Made by a program: the position numbers and the translations under genes. This document shows, piece after piece, positions 7,948-15,553 of a stretch of DNA of 22,429 bases; position 1 is the first letter of the stretch; each line of letters begins with the position of its first letter. The DNA is from Lysobacterales bacterium UBA5700. Lineage in GTDB: Bacteria > Pseudomonadota > Gammaproteobacteria > Xanthomonadales > Xanthomonadaceae. The DNA is taken from positions 1 through 22,429 of the forward strand of contig DIHI01000053.1 in NCBI GenBank assembly GCA_002420085.1, read 5' to 3'. A model generated the notes under the pieces. The model did not search any database. It saw only the letters and a list, made by a program, of their open reading frames with translations, and was not told where the DNA came from.

Positions 7948-9435
7948 TCAATCCGCCGGGACCGTGCGGGTGCTGGCCCAGGCGCGCAGGGCTTCGACCT
8001 TTTCGGCCATCAGCACCGACAATGGGCGGGTGCTGGACAGTTCTTCGAGCAGGTGGGTGCCGTCGAGCGGGGTGCGTGCGGCGTGGGCGGCGTAGGTGGC
8101 GGACACGATCGCCTGTTCGATCTCGGCGCCAGAGAATCCGTGCGAGGCGGCGGCCAGCCGGTCGATCGGAAATCGGCTCGGGTCGAGTCCGCGCTTGCCC
8201 AGGTGGATGCGGAAAACCTCGGCGCGCACCTCAGGCGAGGGCAGATCGACGAAGAAGATTTCGTCGAAGCGACCCTTGCGCAGCAGCTCTGCCGGCAGGT
8301 GATCGACCTGATTGGCGGTGGCCACCAGAAACACCCTCGACTTCCGTTCGGCCATCCAGGTCAGCAGATAGCCGAGCACCCGGCGCGAGACGCCGCCGTC
8401 GGAACTGCCGGCGTCGGCCAGCCCTTTCTCGATCTCGTCCATCCACAGCACGCAGGGCGCGAGTTGTTCGACCGAGGCCAATGCGTCCCGCAGATTTTTT
8501 TCGGTCTCGCCGTGGTACTTGTCGTACAGGGTTCCGAAATCGAGCCGCGCCAGGGGTACGCCGAAGCCGCCGGCAACCGCCTTGGCGGCCAGTGATTTGC
8601 CGCAACCCTGCACGCCGAGCAAGAGCACGCCCTTGGGCGGGTCGAGTCCGGGCGGTGCGCGATCATCGACGAACACCGCACGACGCTGTTCGATCCAGCG
8701 TTTCAGGCGAGCGGCGCCCGCGACATCGGCGAAGCGGGCGGTGTCGTACTCGAAGTGCAGATGTCCGCTGCGGTTGAGCAACTCGAACTTGAGCGTGGCC
8801 AGCCGGGGCAGATCCTCGGACGAGATCAGGCCGTCGTCGTAGATCAGATGTCGGGCGATTCGTCGGGCCTCGGCCAGACTGAGTCCGCGCAGGTTGCGGA
8901 TCAGCGCGTCCTTGGCGAGCGCGTCGAACTCCACCCGACGGCCGCCGTGCTCGCGGGCATAGCCGGCCATTTCCTCGCGGACCATCTTGCGCAGGGCGGC
9001 TTCGTCGGGCAGGCGCAGGGAAAACCGGGCCACGATGTGTTCGAGTTCGGCGGGTACTTCGACCTTCGGGCCGACCAGCACCAGCACGTGCGGCTGGCTG
9101 TCACGACGCTGGGCGATGTCGCGCATCAGGCGTTGATGGCTGGCGTAGCCGATGTAGGGATGGAAGTCGAACAACAGGTAGATTCCGCGCTGATCAGCGT
9201 CCTTGATCGCACGCAGTACGGCACTGGAGTCGGGCGGCAGATCGGCGATCGGCTGTTCGCCGTCGATGTCGATCCGACGCATTCCCTCTGTGATGCTCCA
9301 CCGATACAATGGCCGCCAGACATGCATCAGGGCATGCCGGAACAGGTCGGTCACCCGCACTTCGTCAGGCGTTTCTATCGCGATCAGTGGTGTGTTGGCG
9401 CGGATCAGTGCGCACAGGTCGTTGAGTTCGCTCAT
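7948..9435 (-). CDS. AAA+ ATPase, Ycf46-like
   Basis: This 495-residue protein has an N-terminal region (1-230) without recognisable enzyme motifs and a C-terminal AAA+ module. Visible parts are Walker A GVQGCGKS (274-281), the pore-loop-like [12 protein letters not shown] (304-315), Walker B VLWMDE (329-334), sensor 1 ATAN (Asn375), arginine fingers R386 and R389 in LLRKGRFDE, and a C-domain sensor FSGAEIEQA. The N-terminal text ([23 protein letters not shown] [11 protein letters not shown]) and layout match Ycf46-type AAA proteins of cyanobacteria, plastids and many proteobacteria. Their role is poorly known, with a proposed link to photosynthetic or bicarbonate metabolism in cyanobacteria. 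It is divergent from the CPBP protease gene over 135 bases. A run of seven A in the coding strand (8501-8495) falls in the conserved TEKN codons. Confidence 0.88.
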   Translation of the reverse strand: MSELNDLCALIRANTPLIAIETPDEVRVTDLFRHALMHVWRPLYRWSITEGMRRIDIDGEQPIADLPPDSSAVLRAIKDADQRGIYLLFDFHPYIGYASHQRLMRDIAQRRDSQPHVLVLVGPKVEVPAELEHIVARFSLRLPDEAALRKMVREEMAGYAREHGGRRVEFDALAKDALIRNLRGLSLAEARRIARHLIYDDGLISSEDLPRLATLKFELLNRSGHLHFEYDTARFADVAGAARLKRWIEQRRAVFVDDRAPPGLDPPKGVLLLGVQGCGKSLAAKAVAGGFGVPLARLDFGTLYDKYHGETEKNLRDALASVEQLAPCVLWMDEIEKGLADAGSSDGGVSRRVLGYLLTWMAERKSRVFLVATANQVDHLPAELLRKGRFDEIFFVDLPSPEVRAEVFRIHLGKRGLDPSRFPIDRLAAASHGFSGAEIEQAIVSATYAAHAARTPLDGTHLLEELSSTRPLSVLMAEKVEALRAWASTRTVPAD

Positions 9436-9570
9436 GGAGGGCTCTCGGCGAAACCGGGCAACGATAACAGACCCGTGCGCGCCACGGCTCGGCCATGCCG
9501 ATCATCCCCGGTAGTTCCGGTCCATTCCCTTCGGCCGCCCGCGTTCGCCCGCCCATCACTCGAATCGCTC

Positions 9571-11370
9571 ATGACCTCGACCCTCTGCCGCTGCCTGCTG
9601 ATCTGCATCGCCATCTTCGTTGTCACTGCCGGCGGTGCTGCGGCATCTGACGATCTGATCCACTTGCGGGATGGTGAGGCAGCCTACAGCGAGTTCGAGG
9701 CCCGCAAACAGGTCATCTACGACGAGATCAATCGGCGATTCGCCGAAACCCGTGCCGCCAATCCGGACGACGTCGATCTGGCCATCGCACACTGTCAATT
9801 CCTCGACCTGATGTCCGATGAGAGCTTCGGCGGGCTGGAGGAGTCCATTTACGACCAGGCCGACGACTGCGATGAAGGGTTGAAACTGAGCTGGCCGGAT
9901 GCGCCCCAGGTTCGGATCCGCTCGGCGAGCAAGTTCTACAGCGAGCACACCAGTGAGGATGCCGAGGCCCTCTGGCAGACAGCCGAGACCTGGCCGGATG
10001 CGCAACGACGTGAACTGGCCTATGGCCTGCGCTGGGTCTACTGGAATGCCGGCGACAACCACCGGGCCGGTGCGATGGCGGTCCATGCGGTCCAGTTGGG
10101 CGACACGCGGGTGCTGACCAATGCGGTCGATCATCTGCTCGCCGAGGACAGGCACGCCGATGCGGCACGTCTGTTCGATGGCCTGCCGGCCGCCGAATTC
10201 ACCTGGCAGGCCAACCAGCGCATTCGCCAGGCACTGCGACTGCCCGACCCGAGCATCGCGCGTGACGAATTCGATCGCCAGCGGCAGGACGATCACGAGA
10301 TCGAGCCGATCCTGGCCGCACGGGTGGCGCTGGCGACCGGCGACATCGATACGGCGGAAGCGCTGATCGCCACGATCGAAGGCTTTCCGTCCTCGCTGGA
10401 AGCACACGAACTCGGCATCGATCTGGCACTGGCGCGCGACGACTTCAGCCAGGCCGCTGAGCGCATTGCTGCGATCGACACCGAAGAGCTGTTCACCTTG
10501 AGCAAGCGTTATCTCGCCCTGGTCCGGCTATCGCCCTGGCACGCCTGGGCGCCGAGCCTGCTGCCGATCACTTTCGTTGCCGTGCTGCTGATCCTCGCGC
10601 TCGCCCTGATCCCCGGCCTGCTGCTCGCTCCGGCACATCACCGAGGCCTGATGCTGCGCTTGCGTGGGCACCGCCTGGAGCCCCTGTTCGCCAGTATCGG
10701 TCTACGCCACGCCTGGTTCGGATTGGCGATGATGCTGGTGGCGCAGGATGTGTTCTTCCTGTTTGTCGATCCGAATGGGATCGATGTACTTTTCAGTGAT
10801 GATCCGGAGGTCTCGCTGGCCAGTCGGTCGATCAGCGCGCTCGCGGCGAGCCTGCTCTGTCTGCTGGCAGTCCGCCGACTGAGCCGGCACGAGTGGCTCG
10901 GCCAGCGCACGCACCGACTGGAAGGACTGCTGGCCGCTCTCGCGGCCTGGGGGGCGGTCTATGCCGTGACCCTGATCAACAACGTCGTGCTCGATTTCTA
11001 CACCAACGGTGCCGACACCTCGACCGAACAGACCCGAGTGATCCGCTCGATGATCGAGGCCGGCCTGTCCGACTACGGATTGTGGCCGACCCTGTTGAGT
11101 CTGGCGGTGCTGACACCGATCTTCGAGGAACTGGTCTTCCGGGTGCTGCTGCTCGGTGGCCTGACCCGGCATATCGGCTTCGCCTGGGCCAATGTCAGCC
11201 AGGCCATCCTGTTTGCCGCCATCCATTTCGATCTGCCACGCTTCGCCTTCTATTTCACCATGGCCCTGCTGGCCGGTTGGCTGGTCCGCCGCTACCGCAC
11301 GATCTGGCCGGCAATCCTGCTGCATGCCTTGATCAATGGGCTGGCAGTGACCATCGCCAGTCAACCCTGA
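9571..11370 (+). CDS. CPBP-family intramembrane metalloprotease with large N-terminal helical domain
   Basis: This 599-residue protein is a fusion-like architecture. A hydrophobic signal or anchor (residues 5-25) is followed by about 300 mostly helical, Ala/Asp/Glu-rich residues with TPR-like repetition. Next are a membrane segment at about 328-352 and then a multi-pass membrane domain ending in a CPBP (CAAX protease/Rce1-like) core. The catalytic motifs are complete: E519-E520-LVF-R524, H552 in FAAIHFD, and H585-xxx-N589 in HALINGLA. CPBP proteases use these residues for intramembrane metal-dependent proteolysis; bacterial members rarely have known substrates. I chose the ATG at 9571, which starts the signal segment; the open frame extends far upstream, antisense to the AAA gene. 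No clear Shine-Dalgarno is present. It heads a row of membrane proteins. Confidence 0.9.
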   Translation: MTSTLCRCLLICIAIFVVTAGGAAASDDLIHLRDGEAAYSEFEARKQVIYDEINRRFAETRAANPDDVDLAIAHCQFLDLMSDESFGGLEESIYDQADDCDEGLKLSWPDAPQVRIRSASKFYSEHTSEDAEALWQTAETWPDAQRRELAYGLRWVYWNAGDNHRAGAMAVHAVQLGDTRVLTNAVDHLLAEDRHADAARLFDGLPAAEFTWQANQRIRQALRLPDPSIARDEFDRQRQDDHEIEPILAARVALATGDIDTAEALIATIEGFPSSLEAHELGIDLALARDDFSQAAERIAAIDTEELFTLSKRYLALVRLSPWHAWAPSLLPITFVAVLLILALALIPGLLLAPAHHRGLMLRLRGHRLEPLFASIGLRHAWFGLAMMLVAQDVFFLFVDPNGIDVLFSDDPEVSLASRSISALAASLLCLLAVRRLSRHEWLGQRTHRLEGLLAALAAWGAVYAVTLINNVVLDFYTNGADTSTEQTRVIRSMIEAGLSDYGLWPTLLSLAVLTPIFEELVFRVLLLGGLTRHIGFAWANVSQAILFAAIHFDLPRFAFYFTMALLAGWLVRRYRTIWPAILLHALINGLAVTIASQP

Positions 11371-11374
11371 TGGC

Positions 11375-11406
11375 GGATTCACACGGCATCCCCCTGGCGT
11401 GAATCC
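11375..11406 (+). terminator. Inverted repeat after the CPBP protease gene
   Basis: A perfect 8-bp repeat GGATTCAC / GTGAATCC encloses a 16-nt loop, beginning 4 bases after the CPBP stop codon. No T-run follows. It could be a terminator, a 3'-end stabiliser or a protein-binding site in front of yjgN. Confidence 0.4.
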
Positions 11407-11451
11407 ACTCGGGCGGAGCGCTCGACCTCGAACATCTTGACGGAGGTCACC

Positions 11452-11511
11452 ATGATCGGGCTACCATGCGCTCCGTCGCGCTACCGGCCGTGCGACCGGT
11501 CCGAACGATAA
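11452..11511 (+). CDS. Possible 19-residue leader peptide upstream of yjgN
   Basis: A short open frame starts with ATG at 11452, five bases after a perfect GGAGG (11442-11446). It encodes MIGLPCAPSRYRPCDRSER and stops at TAA 11509-11511, 26 bases before yjgN. It is rich in arginine (5 of 19) and has two cysteines. The ribosome binding site is stronger than those of most long genes nearby, which is why I list it. There is no homology evidence. It may be a regulatory leader, a small protein or chance. Confidence 0.3.
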   Translation: MIGLPCAPSRYRPCDRSER

Positions 11512-11521
11512 CGATAACGAC
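11504..11521 (+). repeat. Three tandem AACGAT-type hexamers before yjgN
   Basis: AACGAT, AACGAT and AACGAC follow each other directly, ending 16 bases upstream of the yjgN start codon and overlapping the stop of the small upstream frame. A single AACGATAAC also occurs at 9460-9468 between the AAA and CPBP genes. They may be a binding site or an unstructured, AT-richer translation-initiation spacer. Confidence 0.4.
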
Positions 11522-11537
11522 ATCAGGGGGGTGGCCA

Positions 11538-12578
11538 ATGCAGACGAGCGAAGCGAGCGAGACGATTCCCAACCAATCGGCAGCGATGCCGGTCGAGGTC
11601 AGCCACACCGTCCAGTTCACCGGCGAAGCGGGTGAGTTCTTCCGAATCTGGATCGTCAATCTGATGCTGACCGTGCTGACCGTCGGGATCTACTCGGCAT
11701 GGGCCACGGTCCGGACCCGACGCTACTTCTACGCCAACACGCGGTTGACCGGCCATGCCTTCGAGTACCTGGCCGAACCGCTCCAGATCCTGCGTGGCCG
11801 CCTGATCGCATTCGCGGTCACGGCTGCCTACGTCGGACTCGGCCAGTTCGCGCCGCTGTGGTCACTGGCGATCCTGGCCGGGCTGTTCCTGCTGATGCCA
11901 TGGATCGTGATCCTGAGCCTGCGCTTCCGAGCGCGCAATTCGGCTTGGCGCGGGCTGCGCTTCCAGTTCGTCGGAGACACGACCGGCGCCGTGGTCAACT
12001 TCCTGCTGCTGCCGATCCTGGCCGTGTTCACGTTCGGCTTGAGCTACCCCTGGAGCAAGAGTCGGCAACAGGACTACATCGCTAGCGGTCATCGGTTCGG
12101 CGGTCGCGGATTCACCTTCAGGCGCGATGTCGGCGAGTATTACGCAGTCTATCTGATCGCCCTGATCCTGCTGACCGGCGGGGTGGTGCTGGCAGTCCTG
12201 CTTGGATTACTGCCCATGATCGGCCCACTGCTGGCGATGATCGTGTTCTACCTCGTCTATTTTCTGTTCTTCGCCTACATCATGGCCCGGATCGGCAACC
12301 TGTTCTGGAACAATCTTCGCCTTGATGGCCATCGTTTCGAGTCGCGTCTGGATCCGACCCGCCTGGCGTGGCTGTATTTCAGCAACACGGTCGCGATTGC
12401 CTTGACCATCGGCCTGGCGATTCCGTGGGCCTTGATCCGGATGGCGCAGTATCGTGCCGAGTGCCTGAGCCTGATCGCCGACGGCTCGCTCGATGACTAT
12501 GTCGCCGAAGCCGGCAGCGAAGTCGGTGCGACCGGCTCGGAACTCGGCGAGGTGCTCGAACTCGATCTCGGCCTGTGA
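11538..12578 (+). CDS. yjgN: YjgN/DUF898 family membrane protein
   Basis: This 346-residue protein has about six to eight hydrophobic segments and matches the YjgN/DUF898 family, whose function is unknown. Characteristic text includes VQFTGEAGEFFRIWIVNLML, the SAWATVRTRRYFYANT motif after the first membrane segment, and YPWSKSRQQDYIASGHRFGG later. A third copy-like block runs NLFWNNLRLDGHRFESRLDP. These repeats show an internally repeated fold in which an aromatic-rich loop after each membrane pair carries a GHxF-type motif. The ATG at 11538 has an AGGGGGG-type ribosome binding site. Its stop codon overlaps the start of the M48 metalloprotease gene (GTGA), implying translational coupling. From memory, YjgN and M48 genes are often neighbours, so a joint role in envelope proteostasis is a reasonable inference. 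Confidence 0.9.
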   Translation: MQTSEASETIPNQSAAMPVEVSHTVQFTGEAGEFFRIWIVNLMLTVLTVGIYSAWATVRTRRYFYANTRLTGHAFEYLAEPLQILRGRLIAFAVTAAYVGLGQFAPLWSLAILAGLFLLMPWIVILSLRFRARNSAWRGLRFQFVGDTTGAVVNFLLLPILAVFTFGLSYPWSKSRQQDYIASGHRFGGRGFTFRRDVGEYYAVYLIALILLTGGVVLAVLLGLLPMIGPLLAMIVFYLVYFLFFAYIMARIGNLFWNNLRLDGHRFESRLDPTRLAWLYFSNTVAIALTIGLAIPWALIRMAQYRAECLSLIADGSLDDYVAEAGSEVGATGSELGEVLELDLGL

Positions 12579-13642
12579 GCCCGTCGATGCAGGCTCGCTG
12601 GTGCGACGGCCGGACCAGCCGGGTCGATGCGGTGCGCATCGGGCTGGTCGGCGGGCTGCTGGAAATCGTGTTCGAGAACGGCGAGCGTCGGCACTATCCG
12701 AGCACATCGGCCCGCCTGCTGGCGCCGCTCGGCCGGACCGAGCGGATCATCCGGCTGGCCGACGGCGCCAGCCTGAGTCTGGCCGACTGCCCGGAACTGG
12801 CGCAGTGGTTCCCGGATTCCGATCCCGTCCAGCGCATCGTCCACTGGTTCGAGCGAAGCTGGCCGACGGTGCTGGTGGCCGTCGTGCTGCTGCTGGCCAG
12901 CCTGTTTGCGTTCCAGCAGTGGCTGATCCCCGGCGCTGCGCGGGCGGTGGCCGAGCGGGTTCCCGCCGAAATCGAGGCACTCGCCGCCCGCCACACCCTG
13001 GCCCTGCTGCAGGATCGCCTGTTCAAGCCATCGCAACTGGCTGAATCCCGGCGGTCGGCGATCACCGCGCAATTCCAGGCACTGGTCGCCGACCTGCCGC
13101 GTGGCGATGACTATCGCCTGCTGTTCCTCGCGGCCCCGGAACTCGGCGCCAATGCCCTGATGCTGCCCGACGGCACCACCATCCTGACCGATGAAATGGT
13201 CGAACTGGCGGCGTCGGATGCCGAACTGCTGGCCGTGCTCGCCCACGAGGCCGGCCATCACGAACATCGGCACGGCATGCGTCTGGCCCTGCAAAGCATG
13301 GCCCTGCTGGCCGCGATCGGCATCGCCACCGGTGATGCCGGTTCGGCTGCGTCGATGGCCAGCAGTGTCGGTCTGGTGCTGATCGAGAATGGCTATTCGC
13401 GCGACTTCGAGCGTGAGGCCGATGCGTTCGCGACGGCACTGCTGACCCGCAATGGCCATCCGGCCAGCGCGCTCAGCGACATCTTCGCACGCATGCTGGA
13501 ACAGCACGGCGACGCGCTCGACACCGGCCTGCTGGGCTACTTCTCGACCCATCCAAGCACGGCTGAACGGATCGAAGCGGCTCGCCGCGCCAATGCCCAA
13601 CGCAGTGACACCGAGGACGGCACCGATGCCGCGCAGCACTGA
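12575..13642 (+). CDS. M48 family (Ste24/HtpX-like) metalloprotease
   Basis: This 355-residue zinc protease has an N-terminal cytosolic beta-rich domain of about 85 residues. A single clear membrane helix (VLVAVVLLLASLFAFQQWLI, near 105-125) follows, then an extracytoplasmic peptidase domain. The zinc site is complete: H224-E225-AG-H228 and the third ligand E281 in FEREADAFA. A YFSTHPSTAERI block near the C-terminus is typical of M48 proteins. The start is either the GTG at 12575, overlapping the yjgN stop by four bases, or the ATG at 12587; neither has a strong Shine-Dalgarno, which fits coupling to yjgN. Family members degrade misfolded membrane or outer-membrane proteins; the specific substrate is unknown. 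Confidence 0.93.
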   Translation: MSPSMQARWCDGRTSRVDAVRIGLVGGLLEIVFENGERRHYPSTSARLLAPLGRTERIIRLADGASLSLADCPELAQWFPDSDPVQRIVHWFERSWPTVLVAVVLLLASLFAFQQWLIPGAARAVAERVPAEIEALAARHTLALLQDRLFKPSQLAESRRSAITAQFQALVADLPRGDDYRLLFLAAPELGANALMLPDGTTILTDEMVELAASDAELLAVLAHEAGHHEHRHGMRLALQSMALLAAIGIATGDAGSAASMASSVGLVLIENGYSRDFEREADAFATALLTRNGHPASALSDIFARMLEQHGDALDTGLLGYFSTHPSTAERIEAARRANAQRSDTEDGTDAAQH

Positions 13643-13816
13643 GCGGTGGTGGCGCGGGGCCGCTGGCCGCTGGGGTGCGGTCGATGGCGTGCTGCCGTCC
13701 GATCACCCGAACCACCACGACAGCCGGTCTACCGACGCCCGCGTCATGACCGGGTGTCACCCGCCCCATCGGGGCACCATCGGGCAACCTCGCCCATCAT
13801 CGAAACTGGAGCGCAT

Positions 13817-14185
13817 ATGGAATGGTTCATGCAAGCACTACGCAAATACGCCGTTTTTTCCGGCCGGGCACGGCGGAAGGAATACTGGTTCTTCATGTTG
13901 TTCTCGGTGCTGATCTCGATCGCCCTGATGGTTCTCGACACATCGATCGGTCTGGCGACGGACGGCGGCATCTACCTCGGCTTCTATCTGCTGTTCTCAC
14001 TGGCGATCCTGCTGCCGTCCCTGGCCGTGGCCGTGCGTCGTCTGCATGATGGCGATCGCACGGGCTGGTGGGTCTTGATCGGCTTTGTCCCGTTGATCGG
14101 CGCTCTTGTGCTGCTGGTGTTCATGGTCCAGGACGGCACGCGCGGCGACAATCAGTACGGCCCCGACCCGAAGGCGGCTGGCTGA
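13817..14185 (+). CDS. DUF805 family small membrane protein
   Basis: This 122-residue inner-membrane protein has three or four hydrophobic segments. It shows the DUF805 (YhaH/YhaI-like) signatures: FSGRARRKEYWFFMLF before the first membrane helix, VRRLHDGDRTGWWVLIGFVPLIG, and the C-terminal GTRGDNQYGPDP. The function of the family is unknown. A good ribosome binding site (GGAG, 13808-13811) fixes the start. It lies 174 bases after the M48 gene on the same strand, so it may belong to the same transcript or have its own promoter; that gap is GC-rich and contains no gene. It converges with the AhpD-family gene across a strong hairpin. Confidence 0.92.
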   Translation: MEWFMQALRKYAVFSGRARRKEYWFFMLFSVLISIALMVLDTSIGLATDGGIYLGFYLLFSLAILLPSLAVAVRRLHDGDRTGWWVLIGFVPLIGALVLLVFMVQDGTRGDNQYGPDPKAAG

Positions 14186-14199
14186 CTGTGCCGTCGAAG

Positions 14200-14231
14200 A
14201 CCGGCCCCGGCGCAGGCGCGTCGGGGCCGGT
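14200..14231. terminator. Bidirectional 10-bp hairpin at a convergent junction
   Basis: ACCGGCCCCG and CGGGGCCGGT form a perfect 10-bp stem with a 12-nt loop, between the stops of the DUF805 gene and the AhpD-family gene. It is the longest perfect stem in the window. No U-tract is present on either strand. Confidence 0.6.
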
Positions 14232-14261
14232 GGCAGGACGCAGGAAGACGCCCGGTTCGGC

Positions 14262-14852
14262 TCAGCCGTGCTTGCCCGGCTGCCAGCCGGATCCGGCCAG
14301 GTGATCGTTGGCCAGGTCGCGGGCACCGGCTTCGAGGGTGGTGCCCATGCTGTCATTCCAACGGTTGAGGTAGCCGAACAGGGCGACCACGCCGAGCATC
14401 TCGACGATCTCGTCATCGCTCCAGTAGCGTCGCAGGTTCTCGGCGATCTCGTCATCGACGGCATTGGGTACCGACGCAGCCGCGACCGCGAAATCGAATG
14501 CGGCGCGCTCGGCGTCGCTGAACAATGGACTGGTGCGGTATTCCCAGATTGCGGCGAGGCGCTGATCGCTGGCGCCATAGCGCTTGGCCGCCAGGGCGGT
14601 GTGGGCCTGGCAGTAGCGGCAGCCGGCCGACAGGCTGGCCAGATAACCGATCAGGCGCTTCTGCTCGCTGGTGACGCGGCCATGGTTGGCCATTACCGCC
14701 TTGTTGAGGCCGATGAAGGCCTTGGCGATTTCCGGCCGACGCTGCATGGTGAGCACGCTGTTCGGTGTGAAGCCGAGGGTTTCGTCGAAGAAGGCAGCGA
14801 GCGCGTCAACTTCGGGCGAGCTGCCTTTCTGAAGTGGTGCAACCAGGGCCAT
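14262..14852 (-). CDS. AhpD/carboxymuconolactone decarboxylase-family peroxidase-related protein
   Basis: This 196-residue all-helical protein carries the AhpD-type active site. C78-RY-C81-QA-H84 is preceded by E63 in SEQKRLIGYLASLSAG, which matches the proton-relay Glu. Such proteins act as alkylhydroperoxidase-like disulfide reductants; the uncharacterised peroxidase-related subgroup has this length. I chose the ATG at 14852 because a perfect TATAAT lies at 14901-14896 just upstream and the longer open frame would cross it. The gene follows the MarR regulator on the same strand after 90 bases and has its own probable promoter with a palindrome. Regulation by that MarR protein is therefore likely. 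The substrate is unknown. Confidence 0.88.
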   Translation of the reverse strand: MALVAPLQKGSSPEVDALAAFFDETLGFTPNSVLTMQRRPEIAKAFIGLNKAVMANHGRVTSEQKRLIGYLASLSAGCRYCQAHTALAAKRYGASDQRLAAIWEYRTSPLFSDAERAAFDFAVAAASVPNAVDDEIAENLRRYWSDDEIVEMLGVVALFGYLNRWNDSMGTTLEAGARDLANDHLAGSGWQPGKHG

Positions 14853-14895
14853 GATGAACTGTCCAGTGGCAATGGGCGCGAGGCGCGGGCCGAGG

Positions 14896-14913
14896 ATTAT
14901 ATTGCAGGTGCAA
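14896..14913 (-). promoter_or_regulatory. Promoter -10 and palindromic operator of the AhpD-family gene
   Basis: On the minus strand a perfect TATAAT (14901-14896) lies about 44 bases before the start codon. It directly abuts a 12-bp palindrome, TTGCAGGTGCAA on the plus strand (14902-14913; arms TTGCA/TGCAA). The -35 region is poor. A repressor bound here would cover the promoter. The adjacent MarR protein is the obvious candidate, by inference. Confidence 0.55.
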
Positions 14914-14942
14914 CTGCGAAACACGGAGATGAACCGCGAATT

Positions 14943-15449
14943 TCAACCCATCAAAAGGCCATCATCGAGCGCCTTCTGGAGTCGGTCGAGCAGTTCCAGC
15001 AACAGCACCTGCTCGCCTTTGGTGAACAGCGAGCGACAGCGCTCGCCCGACCAGACCAGCCGGGGAATGATCTCCGAGCACTGTTGTTCGCCGTCCAGGG
15101 ACAGTTTGATCCACATGCTGCGGCTGTCGGCCTGGTTGGGCTGGCGCAGGCAGAAGCCGAGTTCGGTCAGGCGATCGACCGCACGGGTGATGGTCGCCCG
15201 GTCCATGGCCGTCAGGTCGGCCAGTTGGGTCGGTGTCAGCGGTCCGTGCAGGCCGAGCATCGCCAGCACGCGCCATTCGCGGCCGGAAAAATCCTTGTCG
15301 CGAACATAGCGGTCGGTGGTCGAGCGGCGGATCGAATTCGAGAGATGAGCGATCCGGTATGGGATGTGTTTGTCCAGGTCCAGATCGGTGTACGCCTGCA
15401 CGTCCGGCCCCTCCCCAGTGGCCGGCGGCAGTTGCTGCTTGGGTTTCAC
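14943..15449 (-). CDS. MarR-family transcriptional regulator
   Basis: This 168-residue winged-helix regulator is of standard MarR length. The recognition region reads LTPTQLADLTAMDRATITRA followed by VDRLTELGF, and the wing carries QADSRSMWIKLS, with the DxRS core typical of MarR wings. The first cysteine is Cys100, so it lacks the N-terminal sensing cysteine of OhrR-type peroxide sensors and is more likely a ligand-binding MarR. The start is GTG at 15449, behind a G-rich ribosome binding site. It is divergent from the TonB receptor gene and upstream of the AhpD-family gene. Palindromes of the same TTG-N6-CAA form flank it on both sides, suggesting it controls itself and both neighbours. Confidence 0.92.
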   Translation of the reverse strand: MKPKQQLPPATGEGPDVQAYTDLDLDKHIPYRIAHLSNSIRRSTTDRYVRDKDFSGREWRVLAMLGLHGPLTPTQLADLTAMDRATITRAVDRLTELGFCLRQPNQADSRSMWIKLSLDGEQQCSEIIPRLVWSGERCRSLFTKGEQVLLLELLDRLQKALDDGLLMG

Positions 15450-15463
15450 GAAACCCCCCGCTA

Positions 15464-15492
15464 TTGAGAATTCAATTTGCGCATGCTAACAC
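15464..15492 (+). promoter_or_regulatory. Divergent promoter of the TonB receptor gene with MarR-type palindrome
   Basis: TTGAGA (15464-15469), a 17-bp spacer and TAACAC (15487-15492) preceded by TG make a plausible extended -10 promoter on the plus strand. The -35 is the first half of a palindrome, TTGAGAATTCAA (15464-15475), which extends to ATTGA/TCAAT arms at 15463-15476. A bound MarR dimer would block this promoter and sit 14 bases from the marR start codon. Confidence 0.55.
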
Positions 15493-15553
15493 TGCTGGCC
15501 ACGGCCGATCCGCATCGGACGGCCGATCGCAGACGCCATCCGGGGGAGGCACC

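Noticed and set aside
8755..9570. N-terminal extension of the CPBP protease
   Set aside because: It lies opposite the AAA gene; the signal segment begins at the ATG at 9571.
13849..13861. T-run in GCCGTTTTTTCC as a terminator
   Set aside because: It lies in the coding sequence of the DUF805 gene near its start and has no stable stem before it.
15233..15553. N-terminal extension of the TonB receptor
   Set aside because: The extension crosses the marR coding region and the promoter; the ATG at 15554 has a strong ribosome binding site and begins a signal peptide.
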